Shown: positions 44,681 to 60,904, counted from the first letter of the stretch. The stretch: 64,000 bases of DNA from Micropterix aruncella (GCA_944548615.1 OX155952.1:37166582-37230581); one strand, 5' to 3'. The notes: a model not told the origin generated them from the sequence alone. A program made the numbers and translations.

Positions 44681-45192
44681 CGTCTGGCGCTCCAAGACGG
44701 TCTGTGCGCCGTGCGGCGTAAGCCAATCGACTGTGCACTCTGACTAACAGTCGGGGGATTCTGGAAGCAGTACTGTTTCCTATAGAGCGGGGGTGGTTGC
44801 GGACCTTACGGCGACGGCTCTTGAAACGACCATCGGCTACCCGATCCTGGGTGAACAGCCGGGCAAAGGATGCTGTGGTCCGCGATAGATTCGGTTAACA
44901 CCGTTTCACCGCTTCGTAAGGGAGAGGACCGCGCAAGCGACCTCGAACTCGTAACCAATCGAGAGACTGGAGTAATCAGGTCACAATTGGAAGTAAGGGC
45001 GTAAGTGTAGGCCCACCGGGTAACATTCCTGGCTATCTCGCGAAGGCGTTGGCCTCTTACGGGCTTGTGACGTAGCTAGATGGTGGACTGTTTTGTCCTC
45101 AAGTCTTCTGCGCTCAATCCAGGGATATAGAACGACTGATCGGTAAAACTTCCTGAGGTGACGGGCTCTCCCGCTGTAGTCGACAACCCTAG
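44681..45192 (+). mobile_element. Family A repeat, copy A7, 5'-truncated
   Basis: The flanking duplications are TTGTAAACTATATAC at 44666-44680 and TTGTAAACTATGTAC at 45193-45207 (14/15). The body begins at the GGCGCTCC block of the family, so the first ~150 bp are missing. It ends ...GTCGACAACCCTAG. The last hairpin is ACGGG-ctct-CCCGC, in which the loop has changed while the stem is mostly kept. No poly(A) tail is present. Confidence 0.88.
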
Positions 45193-45207
45193 TTGTAAAC
45201 TATGTAC

Positions 45208-45627
45208 ATTACCATGATTAAATAAATAAAAAAATATTGCGTATGGAAAATATCATCTATGGGGTTGGTACCTCAGGGGTCTGTTTAAGGCTCATTGTTT
45301 TATTTTTACAGATGACATTACAGAAGCAGTGGCCATAGTTAAAATTATCCTATACGCAGGGAATATTAGTTTCTTAGTAGAAAATTAAAATACAAAACCT
45401 TTAATTGCGAAGCCGATGACTGCCTACAAAATGCAAGTGAATGATTCAGAGAGAAAAAATATCGCAAAAACAGTCAAAAATTGATACTTAATGCGTCGGT
45501 TAATATAATAAATATAGCCATAGATTTTGTTGGAGACCAAATTCTTGGGGTATCACTTTTTTTTAACTGGGTACATATTATAGATAAATGATGCAGGAGT
45601 CAATCATCCCCAAATAAATTCCTCACT
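45208..45627. other. Spacer
   Basis: An A-rich LINE-like tail (about 45208-45235) is followed by unassigned AT-rich sequence. Confidence 0.35.
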
Positions 45628-45640
45628 GAAGACAGGACGG

Positions 45641-46326
45641 AGCTAACGGGCCCTGTTGCAGTTGGGCCACTAAGACCCAGTTGTATAGGGTCGGTCAAGA
45701 ACACGGGTCAAAACCTATCCGGCGGCCTCCAGGCAGAAGTGAAAGCCAGGGTAGGACGCTGGCCTGCGGGCCAATCTTCCCTAGGAGTGAATCTTCGGGC
45801 GCTCCTGGACGCTTTGCGCACCGTACAGCGTCAGCCAATCGATTGTGCATTCCGACTAACAGCCAGGGGAGACTAAAAACAGTAATGTTTCCTGTAGAGC
45901 GGGGATAGTTGTTAACCTTATTGCAACTGCTCTTGAAACGACCATTCGGCTACCCGATCACGGGTGAATTAGCCGGGCAAAGGATGCCGTAGAAAGGACG
46001 CCGCATTACCGCTACGTAAGGAAGAGGACCGCGCAAGCGACCTCGACCCTGTTACCAGTCAGGAGGCAGGAGGTATCCTGAAGGTTAATTTCAGACGTAG
46101 ATATCCTTCTGAAGTGGTAGTCAGGGGGCGAGGATGACCGCTGTGTACTTTTCCCGGTGCCTCGCCGTAAGGCGTTGGCCTCTGACGGGTAGGTGGCGTA
46201 ACTAGACAGTAGATTGTTTTTCGTCCCGAGTCTTTTGCGCTCACCTCACGGGAGACAGAACTATCTAATATCGTTAAAACTTCCCCCTACAACGGGGTTC
46301 GCCCGTTGTAGTTAACAGCTCTAGTT
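45641..46326 (+). mobile_element. Family A repeat, copy A8, full length (~686 bp)
   Basis: It is flanked by GAAGACAGGACGG at 45628-45640 and GGAGATAGGACGG at 46327-46339 (11/13). It starts AGCTAACGGGCCCTGTTGCA and ends AGTTAACAGCTCTAGT. It contains CGCC-GTAA-GGCG in the GCCTCGCCGTAAGGCGTTGG block. This copy best defines family length. Open frames inside (for example 45681-45908) are not conserved in other copies. Confidence 0.85.
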
Positions 46327-46534
46327 GGAGATAGGACGGCTCTAAAATACCTAAATGTATATCATGCGTGCTTCCACTCGAGGGTTCACTCGAGCTTCCA
46401 CTTCCATGTCGTACGCGATACTTGTTTGCGGGATTGCTGCGGACAGCAAACGAGCCATCATATTCGAAAAATAAGCGATGCGAACGTTACCCGGAGAGCG
46501 GTCCTTATTCTCTGGACCGCTCCTTCGTGCTGTC

Positions 46535-47037
46535 CTTATTCGGTTTCATAAGAACCAATACATAATATAAAATAACATAATCTAATAATACAATCTAATA
46601 TAATATAATACAACATAACATAATATACCGTAATATTATATAATATAGGACAATATAGTATGACAAAATATATTATATAATATTATTATATGTTATAATA
46701 CCACCTAATAAAATGTAACATAATGTATTATCCATGATAAAGCTTATAATTTAACCCCTTGACTCGCGAAGTAAAAATGGTAAAAAAAATATAACTTTTT
46801 TTTTGTTTTATGCATTTTTACCTGGCAGAATTCGAGAGCCAATGTGACACCCATCTTTTTTACTGGTTGTTGGTTACTCTTTATATCTGTCCTATGTATG
46901 GGTCAAATATATTATAGAGTTTAGTTCCGAGATAAGCGTAGTGTCGTTGTCCATACACAGTCTTCATTTTTGGTTGAATGTGTTTGTTTTTGTGTCTAGT
47001 ATTATGTTTGCTGTCTGGTTTATCTTTATCCATATTC

Positions 47038-47040
<3 letters not shown>
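46535..47040. repeat. Dispersed ~500-bp repeat, copy 2
   Basis: Same repeat as 42560-43060, direct orientation, about 4 kb apart, with moderate divergence in the simple-repeat part and good conservation in the GAGATAAGCGTAGTGTC part. Confidence 0.78.
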
Positions 47041-47069
<29 letters not shown>

Positions 47070-47070
47070 A
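47041..47070. repeat. (CT)n microsatellite
   Basis: A CT run of about 28 bases ends the preceding repeat copy. Confidence 0.9.
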
Positions 47071-47899
47071 TTTTGTCTTCGTTTTCCCTGTTTTTAAATG
47101 TTTATTTAGGCTGTACAGAGCGTATTATTTCTCTATTAAACCGAAAATCTCTGTTAATATAAACTTTGTTAATCAGCAAACCTGACACTGTTTATGTAAT
47201 TTTGAATACTTCGTAACCAGGACGCTCTCTTTCAACATCAACAAATGTTCAAACTTGAAACTTATCGGAAGCATAATTGGTTGTCTTAACTACGTTTAAG
47301 ATTCAATTAAATATTAATAATAGCGGGTTAAATCGTTAGATAAATAAAGGGGCAACTCTCCTACCCATTTCCCGATGCCAGGGTGATTTCAACATTATTA
47401 ACTTTTACCCTTTCGGTTATAATATCCGTATCATTTGTGGCCATATTTTATTGTGAGAATGTTATTAGGTGTAGTTTTAATAAGGTCTTTATCCCAATTC
47501 ATTTTAATTTTCCTTGTGTGAAAGTTTAAAAATCGTGTAAATTTGAAACCGTCATAAATATCCGAGAAATGTGAAAGTCAGATATATTTTATTTAAAATT
47601 TCAAGTCGAACCGAAGTGACTCAAGTTCAAACTGGCCATTATGGTAAATTGGCAATTATATTGGTAAATACGTAATATATCCCGTAAAACGAAGTCTTGT
47701 TTACTGATACTTGCTTTCATTGTAAAAGACCAATTATTGTAGCGCTCTTTACAAGCATCATGAATGTAGCACCCGAAAGTGACCCTTTCTACATAATAAA
47801 TAACGCCTAACATAAATGGATCGAAAAATTTGCTGCGGAGCACGGATATTACAAGATGTTCTATAAATAAGGAAATATGTTTTATAATCCTTGACCTTT
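47071..47899. other. Spacer, no gene supported
   Basis: The minus-strand 143-codon frame at 47601-48032 overlaps the LINE and has no family resemblance. Confidence 0.4.
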
Positions 47900-49055
47900 C
47901 GAGTGCTCCTTTCTTTAGCAAGAAAATAAAACTCAAAGACTTTGGCAAAAAAAAATATTTTCTTGATTTATTAAAATGCAAACGGCGACCCGAATTATTA
48001 CAATTTTTATCGGTAGGTTGGGTTCCCTCCAAATTTCGATCTTGTTTCGGCGTTCCACGGGTTTTTGCTCTAGAACCCTTTTTATTGCTTGTTTTCGTAT
48101 ACGACTTATCTATTTCTCTAGAAGTTGGTCAGCTGTTCAAGTACGCCGAAGACGCCAGTATCGTCGATGCATCGTTGCAATCTGGAAGTCTCTCTTTCCG
48201 GTGCTGCCGATAATTTTTTACGTGGTTTTCTTAAAACAGACACCTTGGCAACATCGACAAGGAATATATTAGACTATTTTTTCACTAAAACGTGCTCACT
48301 CCGAGTTGAATGTAAAGTGTTATAACCGATGTATCATATGGGCCCTTAAGGGTCTATAAGGGGCGGTGCTCGCGCTAGGGCTCGGTGTTGGTGAAGTGAA
48401 AGAAAGTATGCTATCTGGTTGACGATTTAATTACGACTGTTGAGCGGTCAAGGCGCTCAAATGTTCAGTGTTGATAATGATGGAAATCCGACATCTGACT
48501 CGGCATTTCTACGCAGTGGCAACATACTGCGGCGGAAGTTTGAATTGTTATCCGACGGGGCAAATAAAATATTACATTGTGTGTGACGTAGTCTCCATAG
48601 TGTATTAATTTTATGGAATAAATGACATGTATACTACAACATGTACGCAGTATTCTCGAATACGGATCTATCATTTGGTCGCCTCAATATACAGTCTATA
48701 AAAATAGAGTTGAGAGACTCCAGAAGTACCTACTTCATGAGACATCTTGATTTTAAATCGTTTCAAACCTCCGTAAGTTACTCAGAGAGACTTAATCGTC
48801 ATAACATGGACTCACTCGAGGATAGGCGCCTCCAATATGATATACGTTTTCTGTACAATATTATTAATAATAAAATAGACAGTCCCTATTCTGTTGGCAG
48901 AATCTCCTACCGAATCCCAAATAATAAAACAAGGGCTCGCGATTTATTTTATCTACCGAGAGTCAATACCAATTATGGTCAAAATATGTATTTTTATAGA
49001 GCATTTCGATCATATAACCTCAACTTTCAATGTTTGGATATTTTTAATTTATCTT
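47900..49055 (+). pseudogene. Degenerate Jockey-type LINE: RT fragment and C-terminal domain
   Basis: RT motifs are recognisable in broken frames: 'GVPRVFALEPFLLLVFVYDL' (degenerate GVPQGS..GPLLFL.YI.DL) and 'YAEDASIV' (YADD box with D to E) near 48145-48165. Further on, one frame reads 'SILEYGSIIWSPQYTVYKNR' (about 48650-48715) and another, after a shift, 'MDSLEDRRLQYDIRFLYNII' then 'TRARDLFYLPRVNTNYGQN', the conserved C-terminus of this LINE type, ending at 49055. Several stops and shifts, and the altered catalytic box, make it inactive. Confidence 0.82.
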
Positions 49056-49239
49056 AAAATACTTGCTTCGAAGAAATTAGAAATACGATAAACAGCCATC
49101 GGGTTTGATTGGTATTTCTTCGTCCGTTGGGTACGTAGGCTGTGGCAATCGCCACTTCACTATAACAATGCTTTCTAGTCAGTATAATATTTCCTATAAA
49201 AGTTCATATGTATATTAACATTATAAATACATTGTGATG

Positions 49240-51079
<1,840 letters not shown>

Positions 51080-51660
51080 AAATTCCCAGATTTGCGTGCT
51101 AATTACATTAATCATGCGTGGGTACGCGAACGAGCTATTTTGTTCGCAAAAAATATCGATTTAAAGATATTAATTTCAAAATACAACAGTCATTGCCTGG
51201 CAACGAGATGTCGTTCAAATCGATCGACACTGTTGTCGATCCTGACGAAGCAGTCAACTATCCTGTTAAATTTTTGAATTCACTGGATTTACCGTAAATG
51301 CCACCAAAAAATTGGTTAATCAATTATTTTGCTTCGGAATTAAAATGCCCCTAAGCAATGGTACGCGATTGGCCGGAAAAACTAATGGACAATGATCTTG
51401 AACCTACCAATTTGAATGGCAAGTTTTAAGGTGAAGTTTTTCTCCTGCCACAGATCCCAATTCTGACTCGCCCATTCCATTTAGATGCCCACTATTTCCT
51501 ATTTGCTTGGCATTCATAATGAGTCACAAGGTCAAACAATGTGGATTTGTTGCTTAGAAATCGAAAATAGGTGTTTCTCACTTGGCCAAATATATGTTGC
51601 ATGCTCTCGCATTAGTTGACCAATATGAATGGTTTATCAATGGAATAACTATGAAATAAT
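51080..51660 (+). pseudogene. Second Helitron helicase remnant, C-terminal part
   Basis: Broken plus-strand frames match the end of a Helitron Pif1-like helicase of another family: 'RERAILFAKN', then in the next frame 'DEAVNYPVKFLNSLDLP', 'MPPKNW'-like sequence, 'NGTRLAGK' and a decayed 'PFRCPLFPICLAFIMSHKVK' where the family has RLQFPI.LAFAMTINKSQGQ. Multiple stops and shifts. No Helitron end could be tied to it. Confidence 0.72.
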
Positions 51661-52130
51661 TCTTGAATGTTAATAATGAAATAAATAAAGTTTTTTTTGT
51701 TTTTATCATAATGTGAGTTAATGAACAATGTTTTAATCATAATGTGAGTTGATAAACAATCCCTGAGGTGTATAAATAAAAAAAAACGATGGTTTACCAA
51801 CAAGTTTTTTCATTTATTAAGATAAAAACAAAAAAAGCTATATTTCTTTTAGTAATAATATTCAAGATTTATTCCAATATAGTTTTTTTACATATATAAA
51901 TTATGACTGTCAAGGAGACTAATTGAGTTTTTCTTTGTTTGCTATTATTCAATCAAAATGAAAATCGTCCAAATTTACATCATACGAGTATGTTATTGGT
52001 AAGGCGTCACATTCCTCTGCTACTCACAGTCCATCTTCGATTTACGTATGGCTCAGTGGATACACAGCGTAGATCTATTTACGAGTCGCCTTATCTCCAA
52101 TCGCCTTTATATCCATTATGAGCTCACGAA
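51661..52130. other. AT-rich spacer
   Basis: A ~40-bp direct duplication containing ATCATAATGTGAGTT occurs near 51705 and 51737. Nothing else was recognised. Confidence 0.4.
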
Positions 52131-52740
52131 CCAATTGAGTTCCACGCAGTCTTCTCCAGAGCGCCACGCCACACGCCATACAGAGCAGTACAAATTAATG
52201 GTAGCGTGACCAGCGTGGTGGCGCTGCCAGTAATGCGTCCGTGCATCTGTGTATGCGTCCGTGCTGGTCGCGCCGCCAAAACGATTGCGCGGATACCAGG
52301 TGATATACTCTCTATAGACCTGTATATATTTTTTTGGTGGAGGCGACTGGTTGCGCCACCATGGTGTCCTGGTGGAATAGGATCCTTAGTGCGGGCGGCA
52401 GTGGCGGCAGCGGGACGGGAGTGCGCGGAAGTAGTAGTCGCCACCTTATCTCGCGCCCCGCCTTGCTGCACCTTATGTCTGCTCTAGACGTTGGGCAATG
52501 GTTTGACCACTGCCTATCTCGCTCTTGTCCATACATTTTTCACACGTCACAGTGGTGCCGACTCGCTTTCAGGTTAGTCATGGAGCCAAGCGTTGGCCAA
52601 CTTGTAGAGCGTTCACTACCGGCATGCGGTTGCTCTTGAAAGCGGGTAGCAACAATAGCCGTGACGTCAGACGACTTGGCAACGGTAACATTGTTGGTAG
52701 CTCTCGGGTCAGCGGGTTTCAACAATGATGCGGTTTAATT
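52131..52740. other. GC-rich island, unassigned
   Basis: Composition is clearly more GC-rich than the flanks and both strands are open over long stretches (52206-52487 plus, 52124-52471 minus), which prevents a coding call. GTGACGTCAG at about 52660 resembles a CRE site. It could be a promoter/5' exon or an unknown repeat. Confidence 0.3.
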
Positions 52741-54777
<2,037 letters not shown>

Positions 54778-55227
54778 AACTAATGGGCCCTGTCGGAGTT
54801 GGCCACGAAGACCCATTCGTTCAGAGTCGGTCATTTTCACGGGTCACCGCCCATCCGGCGCCCTTCACACAGGAGAGCCAGGTTAGGACGCTGGCCTGCT
54901 GGCCAGTCTGCCCTAGGAGTCAACCTTCGGGCGCTCCTGGACGGTTTGCGCACCGTGCGGCGTCAACCGATCGATTAACAGCCGGGGGAGTCTGGGAACA
55001 GTAATGTTTCCTACAAAGCGGGTGGTTGTTAACCTTATGGCAACTCATCTTGAAACGACCATTCGACCACCTGATTCCGGGTGAATAAGCCGGGCAAAGG
55101 AAGCCGTGGTCCGCGATAAATTCTGTAGACACCGTATCACCGCATCATAAGGGAGAGGACCGCGCAAGCGACCTCGATCCTTTAACCGTCAGGAGGTAGG
55201 AGGTATCCTGAAGGTTGATTCCAGACA
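54778..55227 (+). mobile_element. Family A repeat, copy A9, 3'-truncated
   Basis: It begins AACTAATGGGCCCTGTCGGA and follows the family through GGCGCTCCTGGACGGTTTGC, CGCGATAAATTC and CGCGCAAGCGACCTCGATCC to TTGATTCCAGACAGAT, where it stops. The terminal hairpins are missing. No target duplication was found. Confidence 0.82.
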
Positions 55228-56430
55228 GATGATGAAAATGATAAAAAATATCAAATCTTGTAATTCACACAAATTTTTCAATTTGTTATGCAATATTCGA
55301 AATAATTCGGGGTCTGTCACAAAGTATTACGCTGCAGTCGAACTAATAACATAATAGTTAAGCCGATAACATTTGCAAGATGACTTGCTAGGTGGTTGAA
55401 TAAAATCTTGTTTCTTGGCAAAGCAAAAAAAAAAAATCTGGAAACAGACTTCCCAATTCTTAGTATATTCATTGATACAAATGCGCCGATTGCCAAGAAA
55501 CATAAAAATATTATGTGAAGTATTGCGTATTATAAATAGTTCAAGCATTGCTTATTTGCAATTCAATCTTGTCCGTTAAATTTATATCGTATTTTTCGTT
55601 GTTTTATTATTAGGAAAATTAAATTATATGGACAAAAAAATACATTTTGTAAGTTCATAGGAACCTCTCTATTGAAGATAGCTGTAGTAATACTTGTGTT
55701 CATATTCCAGACCAATAATTTTATGATACCAATTTTTCTGATTTTACACGTCAAAATATCGATTATTACAATTGTTTTAACTTTGCCCCCAAAAATAAAT
55801 TTCCACAAGAAATAATTTATATTTTATCTGTTTTAACACGCATTTAATAGTTTAACACTGTATCTCACTGGAAATCTCACTGTAAATCTTACAACTAATC
55901 TTCACTCACTTTTAATTGTCAAATCAATTTGAAACAGAACACTTCTGTGACAACAATAATGTAGTACGTACAGGACAATACAACAATATAGTATGATGAT
56001 GGAGCTAGAAGGTGGTCACTGGTCATAGAGAGCTCTTGATGGCTAATGATAACCCCAAGTATGGGATTGTTTGACATGTCTCAATGAGTTATTTAGTTAT
56101 ATATAACCAGAGTTAAAGCGTGCTTTATTTAATTTTATAAACTATTTAATCTGTTACTGATCTGACCCTGCTACTTTTGGATTATTAAAAACTACTAATA
56201 TATTGCCTTGAAACAGGCCTAGGTCTAGTGAGGCAGTAAAATCCACATGGACTTTTTGTTATTAGTTAGGACGTTAGTTACTCATTTTTTACTCTACTAG
56301 TTTTTACTCATAACTTAGTATTTGATTATCTGTTATGTATGTTATGCATAATTAGTAAATTAAAAAAAATATTTAAAATATATAATAAAATATACTCTTT
56401 GTTATAGAGTACAGGAATATTGTTTTGTTG
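55228..56430. other. AT-rich stretch, no gene seen
   Basis: Open frames on the minus strand (55327-55548, 55563-55808) are low complexity with no family resemblance. Confidence 0.4.
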
Positions 56431-56720
56431 ACAAGACGAGGCGTTGAATTCCGCGAAGTCACCGCAGGCAGCGCGGCAGCGCGCGGGTCGGGTGCGGGCG
56501 GGCGGCGGGTGGGCGGCCAACTCGCTTCACCAACCCTCGGCCGGGCGGCGGCAGCGCGACCGTCCTAATTGTGATTCAGTGATTATGGCCACTTGGTCAC
56601 GGCAGACCCCTAGACCCTTCACTTTCTGTATCCCCGCACCGGCAGCAGCGGCTTCGACGTGAATTTTTTATCCGACGATCAGCCCGATACCAGCTAGCGG
56701 CCAGGCCACGAGCTACGGTC
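56431..56720 (+). promoter_or_regulatory. CpG-rich island, possible promoter and first exon
   Basis: It is strongly GC-rich against an AT-rich background. A short frame at 56585-56662 starts ATG ('MATWSRQTPRPF') and ends TGA after 'AAAAST'; a possible donor (CGAC|GTGAAT) lies just before the stop. Other frames are open over the GC-rich part by composition alone. A first exon is possible but not established. Confidence 0.28.
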
Positions 56721-57608
56721 GAACCCACACACGCGTCACATTGTAATACGAGATTTTAAACGAGCGTTAATATTGATTCGAGAAACTCAAGCGAGGCGAC
56801 TCTAATTTAATGAATTATTATTTATTTCAGAATTTCAACTATTCCCTATTAGCGACAGCTTACTTCAAATTGTTTTCTATTATTTATACAATTTGATCAG
56901 AAAGAAAGGTAATTTTTATTTACTTAATCTGAAGAATGTTCCGACAACGAGGGTAGTTTTTAATAACAAAAGATCTCCATAAGTTTGTCGACACACAGAC
57001 ACATTTAAAAACTGAACAAAAATTTGTAAAGCAGCCCATTACTAACCGAAAAATATAATCTAATATACCAGGTCAATATAACAAAACGTTACAGCAATCA
57101 ATATGTGTTTATATGTGAAAAAATAATAGTTATAAAAATACAATTTAAAATTGTAAATTAAGGATTTATTTATTGCAATAAAAAAGAAAAGAAATGGCGG
57201 ACTTATATATAAATACGTTTCTTATATCCAACCATTAGGAAGATTTAAAAATACGTAAGAAAGCAAAGAATAAAAGTTGTATGGTTATTTGAGTAAGGAA
57301 GGGATCAGAAAATAAGAAAAAAGGAGGTAACATTACAACTATTCGGCGCATGCCAATTTTGAAAATTCAGCGTACTCACAACATTCACTGTATCTTGTTT
57401 CGTACCTTGCGCTCGGCGATAAGCGTTAAGAAGATTTTGAGTAAAGGGTTTCCACGTAGTAGAGAATTTAAAACGTTGTTTCGACAGCCCTACATATTCT
57501 TCGACGAAATACTTAGCTGGTGGCCCAACCGCTTACGGGCAAAACAAAGTCTTAAGTGAAAGACTTGTGGTATTTCTTAAGTATTGTTTAAGCTTAAAAC
57601 TTGTCTAA
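56721..57608. other. AT-rich spacer
   Basis: The open frame at 57350-57559 has no recognised family and may be the decayed upstream part of the adjacent Penelope-like element. Confidence 0.35.
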
Positions 57609-58870
57609 GATGAAATAATGGTGAGTTTTGACGTCGAGTTTCTTTTAACGAATTTGGGCATTTCGAAATTACTTACAGTAGTGACAGACAAACTAAGGTC
57701 TGACGACCTTCCGATTAGCTATGCCGATATTCTGACATGCTTTTCCTAAGATTGCCTAAGATTCTACTACTTTATGGGGAGCGAAGATTATTAAAACCAA
57801 ATCTATGGAGAAGCAATGGGATGCCCTTAATCGCCGATAGTTAGCAACTTATATGTACATAAAATATTTTGAGGAACTAACCATCAACGCTTTCATAAAT
57901 AAAACCATTCTCTGGTTTCGCTCTAAGATTCTCCTGCGCCTGGAGAATGGTGTAAATTATCGACCCGTAGCCCCACTGAGTAATTTCTCAAAAATTTTGG
58001 AGGTCATCAAAAAACGACTAAATGGCTACCTGAAAAATTTGGGGTCATTTCAAAGAGTCAATATGGATTTCGGACAAAAAAAAAATCTACACAGGATGCC
58101 GTGTTGTCTGCATGTTTCATGATTGAGAACAGTCGAAACAAGAAGATGCTTTCAGCAGGACTGTTCTGCGATCTAAGCAAAGCATTCGACTGTATAAACA
58201 TCAATACCTTGGTAGACAAGCTAAACCACCACGGAATTAGAGGAGTGGCCAATTCACTCATTAAATCGTACCTACAAAATAGGCAGCAAGTGGTGGAGAT
58301 TAAAATAATTGATGGAATTGAGGAATAGGCTGAGCAATCGAGATGTGAAATAGTAAACATCGGTGATGTCGCATGAAACATCGTATGTCAATGTGACGAG
58401 AATAGACAATACTCTCGGATTTACAGTATATCGGAAACACACACATACGGACAGATATTTGCATTCCAGATCACGCCATCATTCGTAGATCTACATTCAG
58501 TGTCATCGTTGCTCATCAATCGAGAACCCGATCTATGCGACGCTAAGCATTTTCCTCGGTAAATCATATCAATGATGTCATTAGAAAAAATGTTTATGGA
58601 AGATGTTACTAAAAACGCATAAGATCCACGATACAGATGAAACTCAGGAGTTGAGCAGAACATATGCATTCTGGCCGTACCTAAAATACGCGACAGAAAA
58701 ACAATCTTCAAACCGACCAAAAATTAAACTCAAGCTCTGAGGACGGTAAAGAATGTTATACCACTACACACCCCGGATGTGTATAAAATCGAATGCAGTT
58801 GTGGGTTAACTTTCGTTGGCCAATCGAAATTAGCCTTAGCCATTCAACTGATGGAAACACGTCAAAGCTA
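57609..58870 (+). mobile_element. Penelope-like element remnant interrupted by LINE sequence
   Basis: The RT start reads 'MVSFDVEFLLTNL' (57617 on), then 'YGEAMGCP' (degenerate G.AMGSPLSP) and 'YFEELTINAFINKTILWFR', as in Penelope RT. From about 57935 to 58330 the sequence is LINE-like instead. Penelope sequence resumes near 58385 with 'DNTLGFTVYRKHTHTDRYLH' and runs to 'VYKIECSCGLTFVGQSK' (58775-58835), the start of the GIY-YIG-type endonuclease domain. About 80 residues of RT, including the catalytic YVDD region, are missing at the junction. The element is dead. Confidence 0.78.
57935..58330 (+). pseudogene. LINE RT fragment inside the Penelope element
   Basis: The frame reads 'NYRPVAPLSNFSKILEVIKK' (57955 on), then after a frame change near 58085 'LSAGLFCDLSKAFDCININT' and 'LNHHGIRGVANSLIKSYLQN', the standard early RT motifs of a Jockey-type LINE. 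There is no 5' or 3' end, no tail and no visible target duplication. Confidence 0.78.
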
Positions 58871-59480
58871 CACTCTTTCGCTCGCGAAGTAAACATTCAG
58901 CTGTCACTTTTGCGCGGCACTTTTTCGCGAGTAAAATGGCGCGAGTCAACGACCTTGATATAAACGACTATAACTTGTAAACCAGTATACGGATCATAAA
59001 AAGAATAACTGTAAAATGATCGCATTGAAATTTGACATATAAAATATTATAACCTTATCTCGTCAAACAATAATTAAGATAATAATGAATAAATATTACA
59101 AAGTTGGCATTTTACGCAGCGCGGAGCGCCCTAACCAATATTGGTTAGATACAATTTTAGCATGTGTAAGCGTCTAACCAAAAATGGTTAACTCAAATCG
59201 AGCGGGAAACGATCAGCGAGAAAAATCGGCGATCTGCGAATACATATTGGATAGGTGCCTTTTCAAAATCCCATTGTGCTATACAAAGAACATTTTTACT
59301 TTACCCGCATGTTCCTGTAGCCATTGAAATAAGAATGATACCGAACTTTAATAGAGACAACACGTACGGAGACGTATGTGAAAGGGGAAACCCGTCCAAA
59401 ATTCAAAATTCGCAATCTTACTAAATAATGCTTGCGATTATTTCAGAGAGTAGGACGATAACTATGGGGTCAAAGGAATG
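58871..59480. other. Spacer
   Basis: No feature was recognised. Confidence 0.35.
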
Positions 59481-59510
59481 TATAATTGTCGGAACCTAAC
59501 CTTCATGCAG

Positions 59511-59686
59511 CTCACACGTTATTGTTCTCAGCACTCTATCAACAATCTGGTATTCAAAAATATTTTGTTGATTATACTTTCCTGGCTAGCAATCCTTACC
59601 TGCCTTATCTAGAGTTCTTTAACTTTGAAGAAGAGACCAAGTACACTCCGGATGCATACAGTTTCACAAAAAATGATTACCCTTAA
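59511..59686 (+). CDS. Candidate terminal exon of an unidentified gene
   Basis: A splice-acceptor-like CTAACCTTCATGCAG ends at 59510. The frame that follows is open to TAA at 59684-59686 and has well-mixed, protein-like composition: 'HTLLFSALYQQSGIQKYF', 'SNPYLPYLEFFNFEEETK', 'YTPDAYSFTKNDYP'. I do not recognise the family. No upstream exon was found, and the Helitron H3 begins 41 bp after the stop. It may be a real last exon or a captured fragment. Confidence 0.35.
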
Positions 59687-59727
59687 TAATGTTCCGGTTG
59701 TTCACGGGTAACGCAATTTATGTATAA

Positions 59728-60138
59728 CTAGCTGACCCGTGCAACTTCGTTAGGCGGTAAAACTTTTTACCTGTCATGAAATTATGAGTGTGGTTCGGTT
59801 AGTAGTCAGTGCTTTGATTTATTTCCTGACTGCCAAAAGAAGGGTTATATTTTTACTGCATATGTATGTATGTATTTGCATGCCAATTTGACTATAATAC
59901 CTTTATTATTGAGTGTCTTCTTGTGAGTGTCTTATTTGTGAGCGTATTATCTCTTTAACCCTATTTATGCAGTAAAAGGTAAGTTATATACAGTAAAAGG
60001 AAAAAGTCTTTTGTTTCAAACACTTGAGACGATAAATTTACTTATTTTGATAAGAATTCGTAATTGTTCGGTTCAGTAGATCCAGAGATTACTACCTACA
60101 ACAACACAAACTTTAACTCTTTATAATATTAGTATAGA
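59728..60138 (-). mobile_element. Non-autonomous Helitron, family H, copy H3, complete, 411 bp
   Basis: In reverse complement it starts A|TCTATACTAATATTATAAAG at 60138 and ends GAAGTTGCACGGGTCAGCTAG|T at 59728. Both termini are intact. It is a shorter version of H1 and H2, lacking much of the middle. Confidence 0.9.
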
Positions 60139-60904
60139 TAAATGTTTAACTCTTATTCAATTTCTTATAAAAATGTGTAGCATGTAGTTGCCATTTTTTA
60201 CACTACTGCCCGACAAAAGAGAAGTGGTATATGTTCAGGGTTCATTTACGTATGTTTTCGGTTTCCTTATTCAACCATAACTTCTAAATGATTGAACCGA
60301 TTTAGAAGTGTGTGATAGTTTTAGAATTGTTATGTCATCCCAAGTGTCATACGATTCATTAACTGTCCAAATATCAAGTGAGTAGTTTTCTAAATGTCCA
60401 AATGTTCAAATGTCAATAAATTGACATAAATATAACGTGTTTAGTGTCAAATGAAAGGTCTGATTGAGTACATCCCGGAAATATACATGTATCTATATAG
60501 ATAAATACATAGCCCACAAATATTAAATAAAAAAACCGTAATAAAATTAATTATACATACAATAGTTCACTTTTTGTAACGGCAGTCGTGGTTTTTATTA
60601 TTTTGTATACATTTACTTGTTTATTTTTTTTATTCAATGCAACAAGGACATTTCAAATATACTTTTATTAAGCTCAGACCCTTATTTATACAGTTGCGAC
60701 CGAAATATAACAAAAAAGATACTGATTTACCAGTGACGCTCTAGAATTATCTAATTCCCTATTCTGAAAAGCGTTTTATTACGAAAATTATCAAAAAATA
60801 ATTTTGACCCTGTTTTGAGATCAAATACTCTACCGTGCGACATTTCAAACTCTCTACTTCGTGAAAGCCTCTTCATACAATGTTCTCAACGCCAATCTCG
60901 GAGC
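60139..60904. other. AT-rich spacer
   Basis: No feature was recognised. Confidence 0.35.

Noticed and set aside
45681..46565. Open frames inside family A copies
   Set aside because: Frames are not conserved between copies, and indels differ, so the family appears noncoding.
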